Below, piece by piece: positions 12,541 through 26,047 of a stretch of DNA of 64,000 nt (its first letter is position 1; each line of letters opens with the position of its first letter). Under the pieces are notes generated by a model. That model made no database searches. It was not told the origin of the DNA and saw only the letters and a program-made list of their open reading frames with translations. The stretch comes from Amblyornis subalaris (lineage: Eukaryota > Chordata > Aves > Passeriformes > Ptilonorhynchidae): positions 16,052,077 to 16,116,076 of the forward strand of contig JACAXG010000002.1 of assembly GCA_018881555.1 (NCBI GenBank), written 5' to 3'. The translations under genes were made by a program, and so were the position numbers.

Positions 12541-15500
12541 CAAAACCATTCAAAAGTCTGCAAACGATCCAACAGCTGATCCAATGAGCCTGTTAAAAGC
12601 TAGAGAGATGCAAACGAATTTTGTCCATAGAAATAAAAACTTCATTAAAAACCCCAACAAACTAAAGCTACCAAGCCAACCAGTAATTGCTTCAATTCAG
12701 GAAACTACTGTAAAATATTCAGAAAGTCTTGAAAAAAGAAGGAATAGGCTTGCTTCATGAACAGACAGACTTCAACTGGATCCTCTCAGCCCTGGGCTCT
12801 GCAAGAATATTTCCTCCACTGATTATACACAATTTGTTTCAATTTCCATCTCCATTCAGCTCAAGTCTCCCATTTCTGTGTGATCTTCTGGTATCTTCTG
12901 ATATCACTTGTTCCATATCTTTGCTTATATTTCCCTAAACTCATGGCCTGTTTGTTTTCATTCTCACTCCTAAAGTCTGCATTCCAGCTGCACTTCTTTC
13001 TCCTTTCTCTCTCCTTCTCGTAAGGGCACCAGTAGGAGCACCCAAGAGCAACAGCCCATCCCTGACTTCGCCACTCAGCCAGCATGCCAGTCACTGAAGC
13101 ATTTCAGCGTTTCCAAGAAAAACAATTTCAGAGAAGGTCTTTCTCGCTTCTGCCCAACAACTCTTGGCCATGCCACAGTTAACAGTAGAAGAGGATGGGC
13201 TACGGTCAATCTTTGAAAAATTTCAGCTTGTAAAATTAACAAAATTCAACTTCCTTTTATTTTCCTTTCTGGGTATGTGATCGTTCAGATTTAGAATTTT
13301 TTTTCAAAGTGATTACCAGAAAAATATTTCAGGTGCTCTCTCCACCCCATTACCTAATATCACATTCCTAAATCTGAAGTATACAGAATTTTCAGATTTT
13401 GTAGAATGGACAGACTAGCATGTTACCCCAATTTCATATTCTGAAAGAGGAAAATTAGTGANATGAATAGCCATCATGAACAGATTGAGCTCAAGTGCCT
13501 GTGATGAGGTCTAAGCTGTTCAGATGAGTATCTTCTAGTAGTATCTATTGAACAATGTGAAGGCCTCAGCTCACCACCTGCTCTGTCTATAATAAATAGA
13601 AAAATAAATGAAAAACAGCAGAAGATAAGCTAAAAGTTTATTTGCAAATAAAAGAGTCTTTGGCCTAGTAATTTCATAAAGACAGTTCAGCAATTTCAAT
13701 CTTAAAAGCAGCCATCTTGGCCAGATAGGAAAGTGCTAGAGATGTTTGTGTATTTGGAGAAAACTAACTGAAGTTTGAGGAGACTATGATGTACTTTCTA
13801 TAATTAATACACATTTTACAAGCTTATGCACAGCCTTTCACAAGACCTTTAAGCACTGGGGGTTTTATCTGGCACTGTTCAGAGAATGGCAGGAAGCTGA
13901 TAAAACGCTCAGTGGAATTTGCCATTCATTTATCTGTCCTTCTGCGGCCTTCAGAATTTACAATTTTCATTTTTGGGGGGCTTTCAACAATATAATTATA
14001 TATGAAAAGGCTTCTCATGCCACACAAGCTTCCATTACGGCATATTAGAATTAAATGAGAGGAAAAAACTTTTCATTATACAGCTTTCATTGTTATTCAT
14101 TGATGCATTCATGTAACAATACTGACTCAGACTTCTGTGGTGTACTCTTAAGCTTTAACAAACAGTTTATCTCTTAGTGCTTCATCCACCAGCCAATGCT
14201 AATTAAAAGGAAAGAATTGTCCTTATTCCTATTATTCTAAATAGCAATTGATGAACTTCAAAGGCCCTGATAAAAATCACCAAACTTTCACATGCACTTT
14301 TAAAAGCTTGTGCTCTCTGTGCAAGCCTGCAAAGCAGCTTATTCTTAATACAAGGCCTGTTACATTCAGAAAGGAATCATCGCAGTTGCTTGTGTAAGAT
14401 CATATATATTCTGTAAGTGGACTACAGAGCAACAGATTCTGCACAGGTGTTAAGAAATGAAAATTACACCTTATTGTGTCAAAGTAAACCCCATTACAAG
14501 CACACATGGCATAGTATGATAAGTGATATCATTTAGATGACATGCAGAATCCACATTTTACAAGCTTATGCATGCAGCCTGTGGCACCAGTCAACTGGAA
14601 GAGTCTCACCCTGGTTTTCCATATCTGACTTGAGGCCCAGGAACCAAATCCGAACATCTTTGCACAAAATGGGACTTCTTTCTAATTTTGAACCAAAACA
14701 GAAAATCATAGAAATTATGTCTTGAAAGTAATGAACACTGATGGCAGCTGCTTAAAATGATGACAAAACTTTGGGGAGTCTATTTTCAGTTTGACCATAC
14801 GTATGTAGATGTGTGTATGTATTTACACCCATGCTGATAGGTAGGCATGTAACTTTCTTCATTCATTTGGAAGCTATGGCTTTGAGAAAAACAGAATTCA
14901 CATCTCAATTCCTGTAATACACACATAGGTCCAGGGTTCTTGGCTAATGCCTGTCTGACAAAAGGATACATTCAAAGAAAAATTGGACNAAAAATGTTTG
15001 CTGCTAAAAATATTATGGAATGAGGTGGAAAAGAATTCTAGAGAACAGGACATTTTTCAGTGAAGCAATCCAGTCTCCAACAGTAGCCTTACACTGTAAA
15101 GATTGGTGGCCATCCTTCTGAAAAGTTCCATCAGTTATTTTGCTTTATGGTAGGAATTACTCTTACCTTTCTAATTTCCTGTTTCTTTTACAGATACTTC
15201 TGATCACAGCACGTTTTTCCAAAAAACATAGTGAATATTGACTGCATTACAAAAATACAACAAGTTGCCAGATTTAGGAGAAACTCAGTAACAGAGTTGC
15301 AAGTGGAAGAGAGACCTACCTCAGCATCATTGTCCAGTAGCTCACCCAAGATATAAACAGTACTAGAAATCAAGATATAAACCTTTTTTTTCAATAAACA
15401 AAGTAATAATGGAAAATGTTGGAAAAAATTAACTTTGGACCAAATTGTAGACATTGACATTGTGCCTGGCCTGTGTTTCCTGTTGGCATGGAATGGGGAG

Positions 15501-18500
15501 GGAACAAGAAACTCTTACTAATGTGTTCATAATTGAGTGGATTGTTGTCCATGCTAAACCCTTATGGAACATTTTGATCTTAAAATTCTGGAACATTATT
15601 AACAAGGACATGATCCTATAAATCTTTGTTTTGGATTATGTCAAGATCCCTTTTTACAGAAGACAAGGCTGATGCTTCTTCTGACATTTTACTTTCTTAG
15701 ATTTATCTACTGACCTTACATTATCTGAAAGGACAACACGAAATACCCTAGAAATTATAGATCTTACTTGATTATGCTGTGAGTTATTTCCTTTCTCCAG
15801 AGTATATATTACCCAGAGAAAGCAGAGGCCAGCACAGGTCTCCACTTACTGCAGTTTTTGGCAGTCTCTTTATGAAGGGGTCATTTGAACAGCATGCTGT
15901 GTTGGAATCCAATTTAAGGGCAAGATTGTAGCTCAGATATGCTGATGAGATTTTGTCAGAGATTCTTTGCTTTCTCCCATTCTTCCAGCATCTCAGTATT
16001 TGATGTTGGACATTAAATTTATTGACATGATCAGGATTTGTAGAAAGGAGAGAAGTTCTGGTTATTCTAGCTGCTGCTCCTCATTTCCATTTCTTTTGCT
16101 TTTTCAGTGACTTGGTCATGACCCTTTGGATTTTTTTGGTGCTTCCCTTCAGAATTGCAAGCAGAACTCTACCTTGGCCCCCAGTATCTTCTTAAATAAA
16201 TATTATTTATAATTCTTGTTAGTCTGAACAACTTGCTTCAAATGTGACATTCTAATTTTAATGTTAATTTACTATGATAGCAGATGAGAGGTCCTTTTCT
16301 GAATGCTCTGCCATCATGCTAGATACCACTCAAGTATGCACAAAGTCCCTCTCTGAGAGTTTACAGGCAACACATAAAAGAAAATAGCATCCTCTGAGGC
16401 TAACTTTCATATCCTTTACCTTATCCAGCTAGTCTTACAGTATTTCTTTAAAGCCAGTGGCAGGGGGACAGATTCCTCCATGAGGCAATTCAGAGCAGAA
16501 GCTAATTTAGGGTCTTTGAGTCAACCTCCTCACTCAATATCAAAGGACCAGAAATATGAGCTAGCTGTGTCTGTTACTCACACTTGGATTATATGAATAA
16601 AGCCTTGCGTATTTTACCACTGCACCATTTTTCGCTTACTTTGTTTTGTTCCAGGTTTTTTATTTATTTATTTTCGATTGAGTTGAAATCATATTCTTCA
16701 ATTCTGAGAAATCAATCCAAAATTTAAAAAAATATTCTTTACCAAACTCTGGTTAGGTTTTATGGATGCTATAGGCATCCTCCTAGCACATTATGATCTT
16801 TTTCTACTAGTATTTTTTTCCTGTTACCAGAATACATGGATAACAATGTGATATGGAGACATCAAAAGAGAACTGGAGGAGAAGTGATAATAAAGAAGTG
16901 TCATGGTTATCCTAAAAGCTTAATATGTGTAGAAGTTTAAGGAATTATACACAATTTAATTTTGCATATAATTTATTTCATAAATCTCCTATAATTTCAG
17001 GTATCATAAAAAATTGAAGTAAGTGGAATATAAAAAATAGAAATATTAATGTACTATGTACTTATTGTAAGGCAATCATTTATNTCTCAATGCCAAAGTG
17101 AACTTTTCAGCATAAATGAGCATAGTAGAAACTTATTTGCTAAAGATTTGGGAGAAAAAAGGAACCCACAAAACTATTTTTCTTTTTTAAAAAGACTGTG
17201 CCTTTTCAAGCTAAGAAAAGCATAACTGCCTCTGCTCAATTGCTAAAAAGATATCTCCAACCTTACAGTATTGCTCCTTTGTTCGAGCAGCAGCAGAGTT
17301 CCTTTTATATTTCTGAAACTTTTCACTCCACCTTCTTAGCAGGTTTTGCCATGTCAAGAGCTGCAAAGAGGGAACATATCCACTTGCTCTGGAGAACATG
17401 AAAAAATCAAAACCAACCCTAGAAAAGGATAGAGAGGAACATGAATAAACAGCACTAAGCACGAAATCTTCTTAAACAAGTGGGTAAACAAGCTCAGGGA
17501 ATTAGCAAGCTTGGCAACTGTGTTTGTTGTGCTGCTAGAACTAACCTGTAATGAATAACAATGATTAGCACTACCAAAGTGGTTCAGTTTCAGAGAAAAT
17601 TTTCCCAGCCTCCTGTCATTAATCTTACCTAGGTTTATTACTAGCTGTGTCACTTGCAGCTTGCGTCGCTAAATTCTTTAATATGCAATCTGTACGGGCA
17701 GCTTAGCGCTTGTTTCCCACAGCAGAACGCACAGACGTGCATGCCACACCTTGTGTGGGTTTGTTTAGAGAGAAAGAAGGAGAGATTGTGAGCTGAAATG
17801 TCCTAGAATGTAACCTCAGATGTAATATACTCCAAGGAAAGAGTTTTCTAGCCACCACACATGTAACAGGGCTGCTCTGTCGAATACTTGTGTAGAAATA
17901 TGCACGGTCTCAGGTGTCAGTATAAAAAATCGCTTTGAAGCATTATACTACTATAGTAGCTGTTTACAATCACATATTTTACTTGTGTGTACCAAAATAA
18001 TTCTACAAAGTCTTTATACATTATTCCAAAATTATTTCCATACTCCCTTTCACAAAATTTGTAACCACTAAATATCCTACAAGACAAAGCAAAGAGGGTT
18101 TTTTTGTCTCTAAGGTGAAAGAGCTTTTCTTTTCACTTTGCAGGCAGTACTCGGTAGCTCAAAAGAAAGAGGATATTTCTTTTCTCTCTGCAACCTCAAA
18201 GGAGGAGAGCAACATTCCTGATCAGTAGTGATAACTAAGAAAATAAATTGTCTGTTTCCTAAGCCTCAGGAAGAACAGAGGAGCACCGGGAGTGGCTCCA
18301 GTGGAAGATGGGAGGTGCACAGTGCTAGGGTCTGCCCATGGGGCTGCCCACTCTACTTCCCCTTCAAGCTCAGTGAAGGGTCCTGGATCATCCCACTCTA
18401 ACACAAGCAGTTAAAATACATCTAATTAATTGCATCTTTAAGACACAACGATAAAAAAAAAAGTGTGACAAGTCTGAGACATCCAACAATAAAAACATCC

Positions 18501-19260
18501 TTGAGATTAATTTGTGGTAAAGTGAGTTCTTTGTCTTCATTTCCCTGCCTCAGTTATAGGCACTGAGGGTCCTTGTACCTGCCTGTGACATGCAGCCATC
18601 CCCCAAATGAATATGTGTATGCAGAGTATGTTCAAAGGGGTTATATTCTGCATTAATCTCTTCCAGTCCCTCTCTCCTGCCCTTGCGTACACATGCACAC
18701 ACAAGCAGACGAGTCATGGTACTCCTCTCCGGAGTCCAGAGGCCATTCCTGGAGACCAGATTCTGGGGCAGATGTAGCTTTGGCCCACACTGGTGCAGTG
18801 ACTCTCACATTCTGCACTTATCCATATTCACTTAGTAGAGGCTGTTACACAACTCTACCTCCAACACACAGGAAAACACAATTCGGCATTTGATGCACCA
18901 GGTCCACCAAACACAAAATGTTGCCTCCAGCCTGTGTGGGACAACAGTGGTTGCTGTGACTGCTTCCCCCTAAAAGGAACAGCATAAGAATAGGGTAAGC
19001 ACAGCACCATTCTTCCCCAAAATAGTCTCCAGCAAATTGTAATTTGCTGTCTTTCCAAACACTGTTGGTATTTTNGGTTTTTTTGGTTCATGTTGAGTTG
19101 TTCTCCCCTTGACTTTCTCAGACATTAAAAAAAGCAGCCAGGAATACTCTTAGCAGCTTTTACTTCATTTCATTTTGCACATTCAAGGNTTTTCAGGGAA
19201 TAATGCCTGGTTATCATTCAGTCAATTTAAAACCGGTGTCTGTATGCCTAGGCTGTCATA
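12541..19260. other. AT-rich non-coding stretch
   Basis: No gene recognised; the open frames are all under 100 codons and featureless. The part 13975-14350 is of even texture with homeodomain-type ATTA cores and may be conserved non-coding DNA (see findings). Confidence 0.45.
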
Positions 19261-19308
19261 TACTAATGACACATAAACACACTGGTTTGTATGTACTAAT
19301 GACACATA
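19261..19308 (+). repeat. 33-bp direct duplication
   Basis: The 15-base word TACTAATGACACATA occurs at 19261-19275 and again at 19294-19308, 33 bases apart. This is a local tandem duplication with one diverged spacer. Confidence 0.6.
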
Positions 19309-20379
19309 CATATAAGTAATACTCTCCCATAAAATGGCTGGCGTCTAGCCTTATAACCTTGTGGGAAAAACTGCATATAATAATTAGTTACAAAAATATT
19401 GATCTGCTTTTGCTATTAAATTTGGAGGACAGTTGAACATAAAAGTGGCTACAGGAAAAGAAATAAACTTACTCACTGAGACCAAATCTTTTTAAAATTG
19501 AAATAGCTTAAAATCAAAAGACTAGTCAAAAGTTATACTGTGCTATATGTAAGTAAAAAAAACCCCAAAAATTAGTCCAAATTATTACCCTTAATGATAA
19601 GACACAGAAGAAATTAATGATTTCTTTAATTTTAAAGTATTAAGTAGGAGAAAATTTATTATTTGGATGCCTCACATGGTAGAGGAATACAAATTATATC
19701 TTCTCCCAAAATTTGTAGTGAAATGAGAAANCTGACAAACTATATAGGTTACCAGTGGGCACACTGATAACACACAGATAAAATAAAAATCACTATGGAC
19801 ATTTACTTCCCACAGGGGGAAAAAAAGATGGAACTTCTATATTCCTTTGACATTTGCTTTAGTTCAAGACTGGAAAAATTGTGTTTTATTTGCACAGGCG
19901 TAGGCAGAAAGCACATTTTACACTTGCTTTTGCAAGTGTTCACAGTGTCATACTGCAGGCTTCACAGTGTTTATTTTTTCAGGTTCTTCTCTGCACCCAG
20001 CCAAGCAGCAAACAGAAATATTTCCTCTAAATTCATGAAATCCATGACCAGTTACAAACACAGGAGAGCATTTAGGGGACCTGGTTTTCAGTGGCCACTC
20101 CAAAATATTTTCCCTAGTGTAAGAGAAGCTGGTGCTCACAAAGCAGTCCAGAGCTGCTCTGCCTGACAGCTGCCCACACTCAGTGGAGGTGGCTAATTCT
20201 GTCACATGCATTATTCTCTGTGAGCTACTACCAACTTATTTGGTTATGTCGACAGCGATTAAGTTCTGCCACCAGACAGACTTTAAACAAGGTTTTCTTA
20301 GAACCAGTTCCCTTTGCAATTGGATTGGGAAGAATACCTGATAGATAGAAGTACAGTAGCTGTCGGAATCAGTTAAGGC

Positions 20380-20430
20380 ANTGGCCCATCTGGGCTGGGG
20401 TCCTGACAATAACTATTCCCCAGGGCAGAG
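20380..20430 (-). repeat. possible ancient CR1 remnant
   Basis: The run GGCCCATCTGGGCTGGGGTCCTGAC follows the order of the antisense 3' region of old sauropsid CR1 copies (GGTCCATCTAGCCC, then AGTATCCTGTC). It is short and diverged and has one N. Confidence 0.3.
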
Positions 20431-20998
20431 ATTTATATCTATCATCATAAATAAGTTTGATTTAAGCTACACAGTTTAAACGTCTAAGGCAGTAAGACTC
20501 CAGGTTGCCTTAAGAGCATGAATCAGGATCTCTGCAGAGGTAAGCTGGTGAGCCAGCGTACATCATATCACCGATGTGAAGTCCCCAGGGGCTTTAAGCT
20601 TTAACAGTGCTTTTTCAGAGCATTATTATTAGCAATACAGTGACTCCAGCAGATCTCAAATAGGACTGAAATCTTATTGTCCTAACGCTGTACAAAATTG
20701 TTTAAAAGGCACTTTACACGCAGAAGCTCTTATGCCATAAATTGGTTAGAAATACAAGGGAGAGGAAGGTGGCAGCATTCCAGATCCTTGTCTGAACGTA
20801 CTGCAGTTTTCACTAAGAAAAAAAAAATCACAATAAAACAAAATTCACTTGGTGCAGTGCCGGAGATTGCATGATTTGTGCACTCCAGACTATAGGGCAA
20901 TGTTTTACACTACCCATTTTTATTGGGTTTTCTTAAACTTTTTCTTCAAGATCCCATTGTTACAATAAAAAACCCCCTAACTCTTTATTTTTAATATG

Positions 20999-21075
20999 CA
21001 CAGATCAAATAGTAATAGTAATAGTATTACTATCAAATAGTAATACTAATATTACTTTAGTAATATTATTGCTTT
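20999..21075. repeat. AT-rich TAATAG/TAATAT repeat with hairpin potential
   Basis: TAATAG-type triplets recur, and ATAGTAATA is followed after one base by its reverse complement TATTACTAT. Further TAATATTA-like symmetry follows. It looks like a decayed simple repeat. Confidence 0.5.
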
Positions 21076-21597
21076 AACAGAATGAACTGGATTTTTAAAT
21101 ACAAGTCATTTTTAAATTTGTTCAGCAATACCTCTGTGAAGGGAACAACTTTTTCCAATGCGTCATACGAGAAAAATTTTTTCACTTCTAGTGAATAATT
21201 TTCGCAAGCATATATGATTCAAAACCTACAGGCACTTCTGCCTTGACACGAGGCTGTTGAATGATGGCAAACATGACAGCAGAAAAGGAGCAATTTATCC
21301 TAACACGCTCCTTGATGCAAGGTGAATGAGTTGAAGGAGGAATGGCAGANCTAATGTCTTCCATGGATGACCAATGCCAGCCTACAGAGATTCTGAAGAT
21401 ATAAATATACATCAGAGAGAGCATTAAATAACATTTTATTGCATTTAGAGAGCAGATTTAAGCTTCAAAGAAGTGATGGTAAAAACCAGGACTTTGCAAT
21501 GCAGTTTCAAGTAAAAAAAAAAAAGAGAGATGGATACAAATTGTTGTGCCATTCATGTTTTGAATGGCAACTGACAAGGATCTTAATTTGATTACAA

Positions 21598-21664
21598 TGG
21601 GACCTCTAGAGATCATCTAGTTCACTCTCCCTTCCATGCGCAGGGACACCTTTCACCAGACCAG
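21598..21664 (-). mobile_element. CR1 LINE 3'-end fragment
   Basis: The plus strand reads GGGACCTCTAGAGATCATCT, then AGTTCACTC, CATGCGCAGGGACACC and TTCACCAGACCAG. This is the well-known antisense order near the CR1 3' end (GACCTCTAGAGATCATCTAG, TCCAACC, CATGGGCAGGGACACCTTCC, ACTAGACCAG). The element is therefore on the minus strand. Only about 67 bases remain and the terminal ATTCTATG repeats are missing. Confidence 0.7.
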
Positions 21665-24600
21665 CATTCAGCATATGAGAGTGGCTGAATATAAAATTAT
21701 TATTTATAAAAAAACAGACACCAAAAATTCGTTCTCCCCATGATATTTCTCTAGGACAGTCCAAAGCACTAAATTGACTATTAAACACCGCCTACTGTTC
21801 ATTTGCCTTTGGTAAATAATTATGATACCTATCCATCCATGCACTTTGTTATCAGCTTTTTCGAGGAATGGGTGGTAACATGGAAATCATCTGACGTGCA
21901 CAGTAATACAGGATACACCCTATATCTCATCAAAGAGCACTGCATAAAATTACAAATTCCATCACAGTTAACTGTGAAGGAGTTTACCTGCATTTCTAAA
22001 CGATCTCCCAATTTTTAAGATCCTGAAAAGAAGGAACAGACACTGAATACATATATGTCAATGTAAAAAAAAAGCTAACAAAAAATACAAAAAAAATATA
22101 TGTGGAAAAGAACTGTAGCAGCACAATACCAAGGAAAATCACAGAGGTACCGCCTATAGAAGGGGTTCTCTGACAAATCCATTATACTAGGTGTTGTGCA
22201 GAGGCACAGTCTTACATATTCTTGGTTTGGACAACAAAACTATAGGGCTGTGACATTCACACAATAAAGTGCCCACTCTACTTGCTATTTCCTCTCCCTC
22301 CACCCAATCAAGGCAGTTCTTCTTCAAACATTCAGACAGACACTCAAGGGGTCCTTTCTTGATTTATTCAAAAATGTCTAGGGGTATGGCAAATGCATAG
22401 ACGAATAAGCTGTGCACATTCAAAGAATGCCACTGAAGACGGCAGTCAGTTTTGTTTTTAACCTGAGTTATGCAGCGATGAAAATAACTGAACCAGCTCA
22501 AAATGCTGGAGATAAAATGTTTAAAAATAAAGATTCAGTTCACACAGAAAAGCTACAATACTTCCAGATTTGCCATTTCAAGAGAAGGAGTAAGATTTCC
22601 TTTCTTATTTTGCCACAGCAAGACATTAGTGACATTTAGAAAAAATGATCATTCCTGAACAGGGCAGTTATGTTACAATAGAGTTTACAACACTGAGATT
22701 TATTTTGGCTTGAGGCGAAGTTAAGATTAAAGAGATGGTGCCGCTCAGACTACAAAGGCTCATAAAATACTAAGCCATTATCTTGACCTTAATATAGAAC
22801 TTAGGATTCAAGACATCAGTAGTCATAATAGTCTTATACTCATTTAAAATTCAGCTACAGTTTGTCACAGTCCCCTTTCAGTTTTGATCTAACCTACCCT
22901 GAACTTAAGCTGCACAAAGTATTTATTATTTCTTTATTAGCTGCAAAATTCACAAGGTCAAAGGTGGGAAGCACCAAGTCCCTGAGAAATCCAAGAAGCA
23001 ACTGTAGCATTATCCAGGCTGTCCTCTTGTGCTGCNTTTTTATTGTAGAAGGTCAATTTACAACATAATAGAAAACAGTATTACTACAATTTCAGGCTTG
23101 CCATGCAGGAATACATTTGCAGTGCATTGAAGACTGAGACAAATTTTCACACCACAACCTTGCAGTCATTAATAAAGAAGATTGTCGTCCCTGTTTGTCA
23201 ATATGTGTTGCTCTCCCAAAATATCAAATCAGCTTTTCCTTGAGGATGTAGGGAGCGAAATGAGTTTGCCTGTGGATGCTCTTGGCTTCGAGTCTATCAA
23301 AAAACATACTAGAAAACTGAAACTTTTGCACCTTCTGTTTGAAGGTCACTCTCCGTCTGGCAATTTTTGAATTGCAGTGATTTGAATGCTCCAGTCAGAA
23401 CCCTCAATTCACCTGTATTCCCACAAAAGTAAAGATGGTTTTTTATGGGGCAAAACTGCACAAGAAAAGATAGACCAGTCTTCTGAAAGAAGAAAATTTT
23501 NAAAAGTTTAAAAAACAGTAGAAAAACAGTGTGCAAAGTTTCAGTAATAAAAATATAATCAACAAAAAAAAAGTATATGGTAAAAAAACCAAACACTTAC
23601 TGGCCCTTGGGCAATGACTTTGTTGGAGGGAAGGGACAGGGGTGCATCAGCCTGGAAAACCTGAGGCATCAGACCAACAAATACTTACTCTTATTACTTT
23701 TCTTCTGGCAGGACTTGGAAGCATTAGCACATATCTGAAATGCAGACCATAGGTGGCAAGCAAAAAGGCTATATAACAACACTCCTGTCATGAGATTTGG
23801 GTTTCTAACTGTTTCTACAAGTAATAGGAATCTTTTAAGAGGGTTTTTGCTTCTTCAACAGAATTTATGAAATTATGAAATGGAATCCCAGTCACTATTG
23901 AAAGACACCCATACTTCCATCTTTATAAAGCAGTTGTTCTCAATAGGAATAGATGACATTGTAAGTAAAGGTTTTCCAGAAGCATGATGCTGAGAAAAAG
24001 AAGGCTCCTATATCCAGTAGCACCCAAGAGCTGGTCCCTCTGGCTAGGATTTCCTGATAACAGTACTAATATTCTCTGACTTTCTTCCTCATCAAATTTC
24101 TGGCACGATTTTGCTTTGTGTGGCCCCATAGTGTGCTCCCCTCTCACAAATACTGTGTTTACAGGATAGTGCAGTGGATCTTCAGCTTAAGGGTGACTTC
24201 TCCATTCTAAACCAAACCTTATCAAAATATAACCAGTACATATCTGTGGGGTCCAGGAGCCAGAGACCCCTCCACAGCCACAGTTTTCACATGGAGGAGC
24301 AACAAGTCAAGTTTCCCACGGGAAGGAGCACCCATGAGAAACAGATTTGGACCCCACTTTTTACTCAGCTTTAAAAACCAGCAAGCTTTCAAATGTAGGA
24401 GGATACAGTTCAGCCTGTTCTTTCAACAGATGCATTTGCCAAATATGAGTTATGACAAAAGGTGTTTCTTCACTCAAGTGGTCAAGTCCAATTCTAGCTC
24501 TTTCTGGTTTTCCCTTTTTATTTATGGCAATTTTTATTCCGCTCACTCCCTCCCCTACTCTATTTGCTGCAGTGCATGCTTACACAGAGTAGTGAAAAAT

Positions 24601-25958
24601 TGAAGTAATCAAAGGGTCATCCAAGGCTCAAAAACCTTAAGCAGTTGTTTTCAAGTTTTATTTACGTTTATTAAACTTTCTCAACTCATTTCATTACTCT
24701 TCTGCTTACCCACCTTGCCAAACACCTCTTTGGTGAATAATGAAATAATTCAAATAACAGGAAAATAGATACCTGATCCAATTTGTCTTGGCAGGCAAGC
24801 AAAAGAGGGAAATACCAGTTAATTATGAATTTTAAAAAGATAGACTACTGATAGTGACCTAAAGACATTACTATCTAATGATCTCTATTTCCTTGTAGGT
24901 GTTCTGAGTCTTTAGAAAACTACATGATGTATATGTATCAGGGTATAAAATATTATTCTCCGTGTGCCTTTGAGTACCTGGCCATGTAAGGCACCACAAC
25001 TGATCAAATTTTAAAGTCTTTGTTTTTAAATGGCCTATAAAGAATAAGGATGGAAAGTGTCAAAAATACTATCAGTTATTATTCTTCACAAAGGGAGCGA
25101 GGGAGAGTCACTATGCCTGGTTATGATGCTATCAATAAAAGATGAATAGATTAATTTCAGTATCTTTTCATAGTTTATTAGCAGACTGCTATCTGGGACA
25201 ACATTCATTCATAGTTGCTTCACTGTTTTATCCAAACAAACATCAGATTTAATAAAAATGAGTCTGTCTGATCTCCTCCAAACACCTTGCCATATTTGTA
25301 GTACCTGATTTTCCACCCTCACATCACAGTGCTGTGTCTTTTTCCTGGCAGAAAAGGGTGTTGTCTTAATACAGAGAGTAACAACACTTTTGAAGAGCTG
25401 GACTTTGGCCACTGAAAGGAGAAAAGTATTTTGTAAATCCGCTGACACCTCTCAGATTAGAGTTGCATCTCTTGACCTAGGCTATACCTCTTGACTTAGG
25501 CTGTGCTCTTTAAATTGTAATTAGGCTAACGGGATTGCACACACCATTTTTATTCCATGACAGTTGGATAGTTCATGGGAAGGAATATCAGGCTCTGCAG
25601 CTTCAGTCTGAGAACCCCTGATTAGACAGGTTACTTTACCTCCACTCAAAGGTACCTAGAAAAAGCGACCATCACAGGTGTGGTTTCACCACTTTTCCTC
25701 TCGAGACCCTGTCAGAGCACAGGCCCTGGGGGCAATACAGATGGTTTCACAGAGGTCCCAGCCACAGCCCCTTGTGGGGTAAATCCTTTGCACTCTGCTG
25801 TGGGGAGCAGTGCTGTTGACATCTTTCAAGCACATCTGCTAATTCTGCTGCTCTCTAATTAACAGCTCTGTCACCTTTCACCCAAATCACTGTTATAAGC
25901 AAACTGAGAAATATGTTGGAGGGAAATGCATACTCCTGCTTGGGCAGATCAGACGTAC

Positions 25959-26047
25959 AGAATCACAGAATGGGTCAGGCTGGAAGGGACCACAGTGGGT
26001 CATCTGGTCCAACCTCCCTGCTCAAGGAGGGTTATCTTAGAGCACAA
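25959..26047 (-). mobile_element. CR1 LINE 3'-end fragment with tail
   Basis: It opens with AGAATCACAGAATGGGTCAG, the antisense CR1 tail, then GGCTGGAAGGGACCAC, GTCATCTGGTCCAACCTCCC and TGCTCAAGGAGGG. The copy lies on the minus strand and is cut off after about 90 bases, as is usual for 5'-truncated CR1 insertions. Its wording differs from the copy at 30889-31396 (TCTGGTCC against TCTAGTCC), so it belongs to another subfamily. Confidence 0.85.

Noticed and set aside
19261..19308. Direct repeats as a CRISPR-like array
   Set aside because: Only two copies of a short word and a vertebrate context; it is a simple duplication.
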